NCBI RefSeq assembly: GCF_001282685.1
Contig: NZ_LN875035.1
Location: 1,158,250 to 1,222,249, forward strand
Direction of reading: 5' to 3'
Length of the DNA: 64,000 nt
Source: Niameybacter massiliensis
GTDB taxonomy: Bacteria > Bacillota > Clostridia > Lachnospirales > Cellulosilyticaceae
Shown here: positions 35,492-43,795 of the stretch, one piece after another
Numbering within the stretch: the first letter of the stretch is position 1
Layout of the letters: every line of letters begins with the position of its first letter
Made by a program: the position numbers and the translations under genes
The notes under the pieces: model-generated
What the model was told of the DNA's origin: nothing
The model's input: the letters and a program-made list of their open reading frames with translations, nothing else
Databases searched by the model: none

Positions 35492-36700
35492 ATGGTAATG
35501 ACATTAAATTTTGATCTTTACGAAACAATGGCCTTGGTTTCTCTTATATTTTATCTCGGTAAATATCTCCGAAATAAAATTTCTATTTTAACAAAGTATT
35601 GTATTCCCCCTTCAGTTGTAGGTGGTTTTATTTTTGCCTTGTTAATTCTTTTCTTTAATCTTACAGGTATTGCTACAATTAATCTTGATACAACACTTCA
35701 AAATATTTTTATGACTGCTTTCTTTACAAGTATAGGATTCACTGCTAGCTTGAAAATACTTAAACAAGGTGGAATAAAGGTTGCAACTTTATTAATTCTT
35801 GCTACCTCTCTTGTTATTCTCCAAAATATCGTGGGGGTTACACTCGCTACTCTCTTTAGACTTACCCCTCTCCTTGGTCTTTGTACTGGCTCTATTCCAA
35901 TGGTTGGTGGCCACGGTACAGCAGGCTCCTTTGGACCAATTTTAGAAGATATGGGTATTTCTGGTGCCACTACAATTTCTGTAGCTTCTGCTACTTTTGG
36001 GCTTATTATGGGCAGTATTATTGGAGGCCTTGTTGCACGTAATCTCATTTTAGGCCATAAGCTTAAGACACCCCATGATGAAAACTCTACTATCCCCCCA
36101 GAAGAAGTTGGGGATTATAATGAAGAAAACCACAATATCCTTTCCTTTAAACGCCTCATGTCAGGGGCATGCCTTTTATTTATTGCAATGGGAATTGGTT
36201 CTGTAGTTTCTAAACTTATTCAAAATCTTGGCTTAGCTTTTCCTTCTTATATAGGTGCTATGCTTGTTGCAGCTGTTATTAGAAATATTTATGATTTTAC
36301 TCATAAAGAGTTAGTAGAAAAAGAGATTGAGACATTAGGTGGCTTAAGTCTATCATTTTTCTTAACAATGGCCTTAATGGGATTAAAACTTTGGGAACTT
36401 TTTGATTTGGCATTACCACTTATTATTATGCTTATTGCTCAAGTACTTCTAGTTGGACTTTTTGCTTATATAATCACCTATCGTGTAATGGGCAAAAATT
36501 ATGAAGCTGCTGTATTTGCGTCTGCAATGTGTGGTTTTGGTATGGGTGCTACCCCAAATGCTATTGCCAATATGGACGAGCTCACTAATCGCTACGGTTT
36601 TGTTCCTACACCTTACTTCGTTGTTCCTATTGTAGGTTGTCTCTTTATAGATTTTGTTAACTCTGCTGTGATCACTATTTTCATTAACATCATCGCTTAA
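35492..36700 (+). CDS. gltS: Sodium/glutamate symporter
   Basis: This 402-residue permease has two homologous five-helix halves. Gly-rich re-entrant loops are visible as GSIPMVGGHGTAGSFGPIL and CGFGMGATPNAIANM, which are hallmarks of GltS. It should take up glutamate with sodium. AAAGGA lies four bases before the first ATG (35492) and ten before the second (35498), so the start is uncertain by two codons. No terminator is seen before the repeat element that follows. Confidence 0.9.
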   Translation: MVMTLNFDLYETMALVSLIFYLGKYLRNKISILTKYCIPPSVVGGFIFALLILFFNLTGIATINLDTTLQNIFMTAFFTSIGFTASLKILKQGGIKVATLLILATSLVILQNIVGVTLATLFRLTPLLGLCTGSIPMVGGHGTAGSFGPILEDMGISGATTISVASATFGLIMGSIIGGLVARNLILGHKLKTPHDENSTIPPEEVGDYNEENHNILSFKRLMSGACLLFIAMGIGSVVSKLIQNLGLAFPSYIGAMLVAAVIRNIYDFTHKELVEKEIETLGGLSLSFFLTMALMGLKLWELFDLALPLIIMLIAQVLLVGLFAYIITYRVMGKNYEAAVFASAMCGFGMGATPNAIANMDELTNRYGFVPTPYFVVPIVGCLFIDFVNSAVITIFINIIA

Positions 36701-36715
36701 TAAGTCCTTTTTGTT

Positions 36716-37045
36716 GTGTAATCCTAAGCTTAGAAATGATGAGGTAGATTTTAGATTATCAATCCATGTAGTCTAGCTCTCTTTCTCTCCACTGAAAAGG
36801 TCTATAATGTGATGGGCTGTAAGGTGAGTTATTGTATGGAAACTTTCTCCACAGACTTTTTAGAGAGGCTTAGTGAGTAGAATCAAACTGGTTTTAGGAA
36901 AATGTTTGAAGAAAAGTGAACTTCTTTTCTGAGTTTTGACCGTTAGTTTGATGAAGTGAACTTAGCCTCTCTTAAAAGACGAGGACTAGAAGTTGGAATA
37001 CAATAAGCTTGCCTACATGCCCTCACACCTAAACAAATATTTATT
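36716..37045 (+). repeat. Structured dispersed element, copy C (left-truncated)
   Basis: Only about 330 bp are present: a poorly matching stretch from about 36716, then the complete right domain and the AT-rich right end AAATATTTATT (37035-37045). The left half and left AT-rich end are missing, and the left boundary is approximate. It lies between the gltS stop and the sulfatase terminator. Confidence 0.8.
36765..37019 (+). ncRNA. Candidate structured RNA domain in element copy C
   Basis: It is closed by CATGTAG (36765-36771) and CTACATG (37013-37019). The TTATTGTAT/ATACAATAA, 17-bp, ATCAAACT/AGTTTGAT and AGAAAAG/CTTTTCT pairings are all kept, although the rest of the element is lost. Confidence 0.5.
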
Positions 37046-37057
37046 CTTTAAACAACA

Positions 37058-37104
37058 AAAACCATGTAAGAACTAGCCCCTGACGTCAGTTCTTACATGG
37101 TTTT
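37058..37104 (-). terminator. Terminator of the sulfatase gene
   Basis: AAAACCATGTAAGAACT (37058-37074) pairs perfectly with AGTTCTTACATGGTTTT (37088-37104). T-rich sequence follows on the minus strand, and the repeat element begins right after it. Confidence 0.88.
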
Positions 37105-37110
37105 CTCTAT

Positions 37111-38637
37111 TTATTTACCTCTTACAGCCTGAGCCATTTCTAATCCAGTCATATAATCTAACTGTCTTGGCTCATACTCTTCATTTTCTTTTTGCCTTGT
37201 CATACCTGTATAGTCCCAAGTTGGCTCAGTTGCATCTTCTCTCCAACTTCTATTTTCCCAGTAATAGCCACGGAATGGGTCTCGTGAACGATTCATCTCA
37301 TCTAATAATGCATTATGTAGTTTATTACGAATTTCTTTGTATGCTTCATCTTCTATTAAGTTGTTTATTTCACTAGGATCTTTTTCTAAATCATATAGCT
37401 CATCTGATGTAAGTAAGTTAAGCACTAACTTATGGCGTCCATCAAAAATTGCTCGAATAAGTTGCATACCTCCAAAGCCATCATGATCCACTTCATATCT
37501 ACCAAATTCCATGAAAACATAATCTTTCACACGTTTTTTAGTAAGAATTTGATCCTTAATACTTGATCCCATAAACATTTTCGGAATAGGTACACCCATA
37601 AATTCAAAGATAGTAGGTGCTAAATCAATATGTGAGACAGGATTGTTGTCCACAATGCCCTTTTCTTCCCATTGCTTACAGCTCATAATCAATGGAATAT
37701 TTGTAATCTCATCATACATTGCTGGCCCTTTACACCAAAGTCCGTGTTCTCCAAAGAATATACCATGATCGCTTGTATAGATAATTAAAGCATCTGGCGC
37801 ATGTTTTTTAACTGCATCAACAACTCTGCCAATTTGAGCATCTGCAAAACTATTACATCCAAAGTAAATAGGATCTCTTCCTAGTTTACCACTTTTTGTC
37901 TGATTAGTTATTGCTTCTTCACTACGCCTTGCTTGATCTTTTTTCAAACCTGCCCATACTTTATGATGTTGTGGCTTATTTTCTAAAGTATCATAGTGTC
38001 CTTCGGTAATAGGTATAAAGTAATCATTATAGCTCTCGGCATAATGTGTTGGTGCTAAAAATGGTTGATGTGGCTCATCATAAGAAACAACTAAGAAGAA
38101 ATCTTCGTCATGATGTTTTTCTAAAAAGTCAACAGCTCTATTACTACATCTATGTCCATAAGTAAATGCCTCTTCTACACCTTGTTTAAAAATAATGTTT
38201 TGGTCTCTTGATAAAACCCTTTCTTCTGGGGTAAGCTCTTCTAAATAATTTCTCATATCATACCAGTATTCTTTATCCCAGCCTTCTGGGCATCTGCCCA
38301 TCCCGAAGTAATCTCCCCCATCTAAATGCCACTTTCCAATAAAAGCTGTATGTATGCCATGATCATTTAATCTTTGTCCAATATGTTGCACATCTTGCCC
38401 GATCCCCATTGAATTTGTCCATCCACCTGTAGAACGTGGATATTGACCTGTAAATAACCCTGCCCTTGCTGGCTGACAAACAGGTTGTGCTGTATAAGCC
38501 TTTTCAAATCGGATCCCCTCTTCTGCTAGCCTATCAATATTAGGGGTACGCATATGAGGATTACCATAGCATCCTACCATATCTTTGCGTTGACTATCTG
38601 TCATTATAAATACAACTTTTCTAATATTACCTTCCAT
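37111..38637 (-). CDS. Sulfatase (formylglycine type)
   Basis: This 508-residue enzyme has the sulfatase signature PVCQPARAG with Cys54 and Arg58 (C-x-P-x-R). The Cys must be converted to formylglycine by an anaerobic or aerobic maturase, not in this window. Metal ligands are in FIMTDSQRKD near the start and in YTSDHGIFFGEHG. A C-terminal subdomain (about 370-508) contains YDLEKDPSEINNL. No signal peptide is seen, so it would desulfate imported sugars. Its nearest neighbours are a second sulfatase-like hydrolase and two GH20 enzymes. Confidence 0.88.
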   Translation of the reverse strand: MEGNIRKVVFIMTDSQRKDMVGCYGNPHMRTPNIDRLAEEGIRFEKAYTAQPVCQPARAGLFTGQYPRSTGGWTNSMGIGQDVQHIGQRLNDHGIHTAFIGKWHLDGGDYFGMGRCPEGWDKEYWYDMRNYLEELTPEERVLSRDQNIIFKQGVEEAFTYGHRCSNRAVDFLEKHHDEDFFLVVSYDEPHQPFLAPTHYAESYNDYFIPITEGHYDTLENKPQHHKVWAGLKKDQARRSEEAITNQTKSGKLGRDPIYFGCNSFADAQIGRVVDAVKKHAPDALIIYTSDHGIFFGEHGLWCKGPAMYDEITNIPLIMSCKQWEEKGIVDNNPVSHIDLAPTIFEFMGVPIPKMFMGSSIKDQILTKKRVKDYVFMEFGRYEVDHDGFGGMQLIRAIFDGRHKLVLNLLTSDELYDLEKDPSEINNLIEDEAYKEIRNKLHNALLDEMNRSRDPFRGYYWENRSWREDATEPTWDYTGMTRQKENEEYEPRQLDYMTGLEMAQAVRGK

Positions 38638-38758
38638 TTTCCACCTCTATTTACTATATAAAATAACCTTCTTCTCTTGATGTATTTAATTATGTTCACA
38701 GATTATTATCTCATAAATTTATAATATAGTAAATGTTTGTTGACTTTTTAGTAAATTT

Positions 38759-40078
38759 TTATTTTTTCTTAGATAAATCTAATGAAGCACCATTCATGCT
38801 TTGAGGTTTAAGCTGCCCACGTAATTGTTTTGCACTTGCTAAATAGTAGTGTCTAGCATTGGCACTAGTCTGTATCCTTGCAAGTACAACAAGTCCCTGT
38901 GCTTTAAGTTCTTTGGCAATTTCAACTTCTTCTCCAGCAGCTAGTAAAATATCACAAAGCTCTACTGCCCATTGTTCCTCTTCTTGTTTCAATGCCTCTT
39001 CAATTTCTTCTATTACCTTTTTTGCTCCACCCATTAATTTTAATGTTTTTTGTGCATTTTTCATTTTTTGCATAGAACCTAAATGAGTTGGATTCCCATC
39101 AAACCATCCCAAATAGCCTGTAAAGATGCTTCTTACTGTCCACTCTACTGTGCCATAGTATTCTTGCAAATATGGAAGTTTTTCAAGTTCCTGCGGTAAT
39201 TTGATCTGTTCAACTAATTCATCAATCGTCATACCTTCATTCATTCCTTTTAGTGTTTCTACTAATACATACTCGATTGCATCACGATAATTTGTTAGGC
39301 TCTGTTTAATCTTCTCTTTCCCTACAACAGCTCTTGTATGTCCTGGTAATAAATATTCTGCTTCATAGCTAATCATATGAGTTAAAGCATCTACCCAGCT
39401 ACTTACATCACGATATTGTCCTCCTCTTATGGCATAAAGATTTGGCCATGATTCATAATAATTATCCCCACAGCATAGAACTTTTTCTTGTGGTAACCAT
39501 GCAAAAATCTGATCATCTGTTTCTCCAGGGGCTGCAACTAACTCTAACTCAATACCATCTATAGTTAATACTAACTTTTCTTCACTAAAAAGTTTATTAG
39601 GTGATAAATTACTTTTTTCTCCGTTGTTATCATTAATTGGTGCAATGCCTAATGATAATATTTCTTCATTTGAAAGACCCGTACCAAATTGCATAGCTGT
39701 ACGTTTTGCAAAAATATCCTTTAACAAATGACTCTTTCCATACTGAGGATAGGCAGGTATACGTCCTATAATTTCACAATCTTCATCTGCAAAAACACCT
39801 GCTCCACATGTATGGTCAAAATGATGATAATGTGTATAGATAATAGTTTTAATCGGCTTATTAGTTATCTTCTTAAACGCTTCTAATACTTCCTTCGCCA
39901 CTGTAGTTCCATTTAAAGTATCAATGAGTATACATGTACTTTCACCTTCGATTAAAGTTGCTGTACTTGCACCATATCCCAACGCAAAATAAACACGTTC
40001 CGTAATTTTTGTAATACCTTTAGGAAATCCTATCTGTGCTTGCTTAATAAGTTTTTCTTCCCCTCTGAATCTTGTCAT
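38759..40078 (-). CDS. MBL-fold hydrolase, alkylsulfatase (SdsA1)-like without SCP2 domain
   Basis: The 439-residue protein has a metallo-beta-lactamase domain with THYHHFDHTCGA as metal motif, CCGDNYY, and LLPGHTRAVVG. A helical dimerisation region (about 260-400) with EYYGTVEWTVRSIFTGYLGWFDG is diagnostic of class III alkylsulfatases. Those enzymes normally end in an SCP2-like lipid-binding domain, which is missing here, so the protein is about 200 residues short. A hydrophobic sulfate ester substrate is plausible but not certain. There is no signal peptide. A perfect inverted repeat lies in its leader. Confidence 0.78.
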   Translation of the reverse strand: MTRFRGEEKLIKQAQIGFPKGITKITERVYFALGYGASTATLIEGESTCILIDTLNGTTVAKEVLEAFKKITNKPIKTIIYTHYHHFDHTCGAGVFADEDCEIIGRIPAYPQYGKSHLLKDIFAKRTAMQFGTGLSNEEILSLGIAPINDNNGEKSNLSPNKLFSEEKLVLTIDGIELELVAAPGETDDQIFAWLPQEKVLCCGDNYYESWPNLYAIRGGQYRDVSSWVDALTHMISYEAEYLLPGHTRAVVGKEKIKQSLTNYRDAIEYVLVETLKGMNEGMTIDELVEQIKLPQELEKLPYLQEYYGTVEWTVRSIFTGYLGWFDGNPTHLGSMQKMKNAQKTLKLMGGAKKVIEEIEEALKQEEEQWAVELCDILLAAGEEVEIAKELKAQGLVVLARIQTSANARHYYLASAKQLRGQLKPQSMNGASLDLSKKK

Positions 40079-40109
40079 TGTATACCTCTTTCTTAATTTT
40101 AATAAAATA

Positions 40110-40154
40110 CTTGGATATCAAATCATTCTCCTCCATTATACTTTGATATCCAAG
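40110..40154 (-). promoter_or_regulatory. Perfect 13-bp inverted repeat in the leader of the alkylsulfatase-like gene
   Basis: CTTGGATATCAAA (40110-40122) pairs with TTTGATATCCAAG (40142-40154) around a 19-base loop. On the minus strand TATTTTATT follows and the gene starts 32 bases later. It could be an attenuator, an operator or a remnant terminator. Confidence 0.5.
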
Positions 40155-40288
40155 CAGCTGCAACCCCTCCCTCAATGTATTATTTTTTATTTATTCTCTC
40201 GTTTAAAAAGTTTGAACCAATATAGGTAGTATATTATAGATACATCTTATAACTGAAAATATTACTTTACTTTCTATAACTTATATGT

Positions 40289-40315
40289 AAAAAAGGAGTG
40301 CTATTACGCACTCCC
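40289..40315 (-). terminator. Terminator of the Ntn hydrolase gene
   Basis: GGGAGTGCGTAATAGCACTCC followed by TTTTTT on the minus strand is a canonical terminator five bases after the stop. Confidence 0.9.
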
Positions 40316-40319
40316 TTAC

Positions 40320-41393
40320 TTATTTATCTATTTTGTAATAATATGTTCTCGCTTGATCTCTACCCGTACAAATCTGTAAAGTTAAATCATCTAAATTATA
40401 AACACATGACCATTGTGTATCTGATGGTATCGTTTCATTTAGCCCCTCAATCACACGTGTGCCTTGTGATGGAACGCTAAGTAATAATTCCATAGCTTCC
40501 TCTTCATTCATAATGCCACCTGTTTCTTCTTGCTTCGCTTTAATAACCTCATAACGATCTTGGCCACTTCCTTCGTTCATATCATTATAAAGCACAAAGT
40601 TTGTTGCAGCTGTGTAGCCTTCTTCTTTGGTTAGCACATGCATTTCATCATCTATGTATTCAATAATTGCAGTATCTCCTGTTGCATCAGCAATTTGGAA
40701 ATGGTATCCTGTATCCCCACTTGAGTTCATATCATATTGTTCAAGTAAAGCTATAGCTTCCTTTACTGTTGCTGCTTTGTCTAAGATCATACGAATAGCT
40801 GACGTTGTTGTAATAGGTACTTTGCCTGTTGATTGATGAACAATCCCTTTATTAATAACAAGTACACCTATCGCTAGTCCTTTTTCATTAATCCCATCTA
40901 ATGGTGCATAAGGTGCTGCTAAAGTAATCACACGATTTAAAAGATTTTTATCTGGCATATTCTCTGCACTTAATCCTAAATGATTTAAGTTAACAACAGA
41001 TATAGACTCATAACCATCTGTAGGTGTCGTACGTACAATCATTCCTATAGAAGGTACATAATCAAAGTTTCTACCAAATAAATTGTCCCCTTCTGGTGAT
41101 GTTGCTATAAATGTACTGCATGCACCATCTGGATTGACTTCAAACGGTATGCCTTTTAATATTTTTTGAGTCACAAAGCCTACAAGCTCATTATCTGTTG
41201 CTGCACCCTTTTCTAAAAATTCATCTAGTCCATAATCTGCATGGTAAGTCATTTCATAAAATGGATGTCCATTTAATTCTTTAAAGCTAAGTAATGTACG
41301 AATTTCTCCAAAGAATAAAGTTCCTACTCCTATTACCACTAGAAGAAGTACACTGACAATACTTATGCCCGTAATTTTTAATGCTTTTTTCAT
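40320..41393 (-). CDS. Membrane-anchored Ntn amidohydrolase (choloylglycine hydrolase/C45-like)
   Basis: This 357-residue protein has an N-terminal membrane anchor (about 7-28) and an Ntn-hydrolase domain starting after residue 90. The nucleophile is probably Cys92 in PDGACSTFIA, followed by GDNLFGRNFDY, a pattern shared by choloylglycine hydrolases and acyl-CoA:6-APA/C45 acyltransferases. GINEKGLAIGVLVINKG and ATNFVLYND fit the same fold. These enzymes cut linear amide bonds. Because the Cys is internal, autoproteolysis or propeptide removal would be needed. The anchor suggests action outside the cell. Confidence 0.75.
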   Translation of the reverse strand: MKKALKITGISIVSVLLLVVIGVGTLFFGEIRTLLSFKELNGHPFYEMTYHADYGLDEFLEKGAATDNELVGFVTQKILKGIPFEVNPDGACSTFIATSPEGDNLFGRNFDYVPSIGMIVRTTPTDGYESISVVNLNHLGLSAENMPDKNLLNRVITLAAPYAPLDGINEKGLAIGVLVINKGIVHQSTGKVPITTTSAIRMILDKAATVKEAIALLEQYDMNSSGDTGYHFQIADATGDTAIIEYIDDEMHVLTKEEGYTAATNFVLYNDMNEGSGQDRYEVIKAKQEETGGIMNEEEAMELLLSVPSQGTRVIEGLNETIPSDTQWSCVYNLDDLTLQICTGRDQARTYYYKIDK

Positions 41394-41427
41394 AACTGAT
41401 CTCCCTGTATTTATTATTTATGAACTT

Positions 41428-41456
41428 ATTATAAAACAGATTATCTTGATAATCAA
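41428..41456 (-). promoter_or_regulatory. Promoter with embedded palindrome for the Ntn hydrolase gene
   Basis: On the minus strand TTGATT (41456-41451) and TATAAT (41433-41428) are 17 bases apart. GATTATC and GATAATC form an inverted repeat within the -35 box and spacer, a likely operator. The rest of the 309-base gap 41394-41702 is AT-rich and holds only the upstream region and AAAGGAG site of the divergent esterase gene. Confidence 0.7.
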
Positions 41457-41702
41457 ATTATTTTTATTTCAAACTATTTTAACTTAAAATTATTTCATCA
41501 TCAAACTATCTCTTTATACTTTTACTTATTTAATAATCAATAAGTTTCTGTATATTCTACACTCAAATTCAAATATACTTGAACAACACAGAATTACATG
41601 TTAAATTTACTTATATATCAGTAATTTTTCACTACAATTTTTACCTTTTACCTCATTATTTATAGCTTTTATTATCAACTTATATCCTAAAGGAGTTTAC
41701 TT

Positions 41703-42518
41703 ATGCTACATCAAATAATAGAAATTGATTCAAGAGAATGTGAAAAGGCACAACTCTATACTTATTTTTTAGATAACTATCAAGAAATTGACCTTGCAAG
41801 AAAAAGGCCTGTTGTCATCATCTGCCCTGGTGGTGCCTATGGATATACTTCTGAACGTGAAGCTGAGGCTATTGCTATTCAATATAATGCCCGTGGCCTT
41901 CACGCTTGTGTACTTAAATATCATTGTGCACCAGCAGAGTACCCAACTGCCTTACTAGAACTTGCAAAGACTGTGTCACATCTGCGTCAAAATGCAGAAC
42001 AATATCACATTGACCCAGATAAAATTATTATTTCCGGTTTTTCTGCAGGCGGGCACTTAGCTGGAAGCCTTGGTGTATTTTGGCATCAAGATTGGTTGCA
42101 AACTTTAATGCAGGAACCTATGTCAAACTATAAGCCTAATGGCCTACTCTTATGCTATCCTGTTCTCACATCAGGTGAAAAAGGACATCAAGGAAGCTTT
42201 ACAAACCTCCTTGGTTCTTCTTATACAGAAGAACTTAAAGCCATGCTTAGCTTAGAAACTCAAGTAACTGAGTATGTTCCTCCTACTTTCATTTGGCATA
42301 CCCAAACAGATAATGCCGTACCTGTAGAAGGAACACTAATGTTTGCGACTGCCTTACAAAAAGTAAATGTTTCATACGAACTCCATATCTATCCAGTTGG
42401 AGGGCATGGTCTAGCTTTAGCCTCCCAAGAAACAATGGCTAACGGATATCCTGGTAGCATTCAAAAAGAATGTCAAAATTGGATTAGGCTTGCTTGTACT
42501 TGGGCTCATAATCTCTAA
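41703..42518 (+). CDS. Alpha/beta hydrolase, BD-FAE/acetyl xylan esterase-like
   Basis: This 271-residue esterase has the oxyanion segment CPGGAYGYTSEREAEAIA. The nucleophile elbow SGFSAGGHLAG holds Ser114, followed by a late acid and a His in YPVGGHGLALAS. It resembles small intracellular acetyl- or feruloyl-esterases that act on sugar esters from plant polysaccharides. No signal peptide is present. A bidirectional terminator follows. Confidence 0.82.
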   Translation: MLHQIIEIDSRECEKAQLYTYFLDNYQEIDLARKRPVVIICPGGAYGYTSEREAEAIAIQYNARGLHACVLKYHCAPAEYPTALLELAKTVSHLRQNAEQYHIDPDKIIISGFSAGGHLAGSLGVFWHQDWLQTLMQEPMSNYKPNGLLLCYPVLTSGEKGHQGSFTNLLGSSYTEELKAMLSLETQVTEYVPPTFIWHTQTDNAVPVEGTLMFATALQKVNVSYELHIYPVGGHGLALASQETMANGYPGSIQKECQNWIRLACTWAHNL

Positions 42519-42540
42519 ATAACATCTTTCTAAAATATAA

Positions 42541-42583
42541 TAAAAGCAGGTATTACATTATTTCTATGTAATACCTGCTTTTA
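42541..42583. terminator. Bidirectional terminator between esterase and M29 peptidase genes
   Basis: TAAAAGCAGGTATTACAT and its complement form a perfect 18-bp stem with a seven-base loop and A/T-rich flanks on both sides. It can end both converging transcripts. Confidence 0.88.
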
Positions 42584-42636
42584 TTATATTTATAAAGTCT
42601 TCTTTGTACACCAATAGTACTGATGGCTCTATCAAA

Positions 42637-43743
42637 TTACTCCATACTTAAAGCTTTTTTCAATGCCTCTTTATTAAGATGTAATAATTCTTCAACTACA
42701 AACTCTCCATCTTTTCTAATGAGCACACCATCAAACCAAATCTCCCCTCCACCATCTTGTGGTTTATGAGATTGAATAAGGTCCCAGTGAATTGCCGAAT
42801 TATGTCCTGGTGTAAAATGCATTGTACCAATCATTTTCTCATCAAAAAGTGTATTATAAATGGGTTGTTCCATAAATGGATTTGTTCCAAGAGAGAATTC
42901 ACAAATATAGCGTGCTCCCTCATCTGTATCTAAAATAGCATTAAGCTTTTCTGTTTCATTAGCTGTTGCCTCAACAATCTTACCATCTTTAAACTTAAAT
43001 TTAACATCTGTAAAAATAGTTCCTTGATAGTTAGATGGTACGTTATAAGCAATAGTTCCATTTACTGAATCCATTACAACACCGGCCATCCCTACTTCTC
43101 CATCTGGAATATTCCATCTTCCACTACATATACTTGTCCAACAATCTTTAATAGAAAATGTTAAATCCGTTCCAGGTGCTATAATATGCACCTTATCTGT
43201 TTTATCCATAAGATCATGTAAAGGTTTCATAAGTTCATGGAACTTGGCATAGTCTAATGCACATACATTGAAGTAATAATCTTCAAAAGCCTGTGTACTC
43301 ATATGCGCTGTTTGTGCAAAGCTATTGGTTGGATAACCTAAGATACACCATTTAGTATTTTGACAGCGTTCCTTAGCATGAAGTGGCCCACTATACTCTG
43401 TATAAATCTTCATCTTATCTGATGGGACATCTGACATTTGATAGAGATTATCTACTTTTCTTACTCCTATATAGGCATCCATATCTTTCATACGCTCTAA
43501 ATCGTATTTAAGTTGATACTCATATTGCTCTTTTGTCGCTCCTAAAAGAAGTGCTTTACGAATCACTTCTGATTCAAGGTTAACAAAAGGAATACCTCCT
43601 ACACGATAGGCTTCTTCTACAAGTGCTGTAGCAATTTCTTCTCCTCCATTAGGAAGGTCGATTAAAAGTTTTTCCCCCGCTTGTAACTGTACGGAATACT
43701 GAATTAAGTTTTGTGCAAGTTTAGTTATTCTTGGATCTCTCAT
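42637..43743 (-). CDS. M29 family aminopeptidase (AmpS/PepS type)
   Basis: This 368-residue metalloaminopeptidase has the M29 hallmarks: NIPDGEVGM with the first metal Glu, EFSLGTNPF, GTMHFTPGHNSAIHWDLIQ with His and Asp ligands, and DGGGEIWFDGVLI near the C-terminus. It removes N-terminal residues from peptides in the cytosol. A GGAGG site precedes the ATG. Confidence 0.88.
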   Translation of the reverse strand: MRDPRITKLAQNLIQYSVQLQAGEKLLIDLPNGGEEIATALVEEAYRVGGIPFVNLESEVIRKALLLGATKEQYEYQLKYDLERMKDMDAYIGVRKVDNLYQMSDVPSDKMKIYTEYSGPLHAKERCQNTKWCILGYPTNSFAQTAHMSTQAFEDYYFNVCALDYAKFHELMKPLHDLMDKTDKVHIIAPGTDLTFSIKDCWTSICSGRWNIPDGEVGMAGVVMDSVNGTIAYNVPSNYQGTIFTDVKFKFKDGKIVEATANETEKLNAILDTDEGARYICEFSLGTNPFMEQPIYNTLFDEKMIGTMHFTPGHNSAIHWDLIQSHKPQDGGGEIWFDGVLIRKDGEFVVEELLHLNKEALKKALSME

Positions 43744-43795
43744 TGCTGCCTCCTAGTTTGTTCGTCTCTCTTACTATAACATATCATATTTATTA

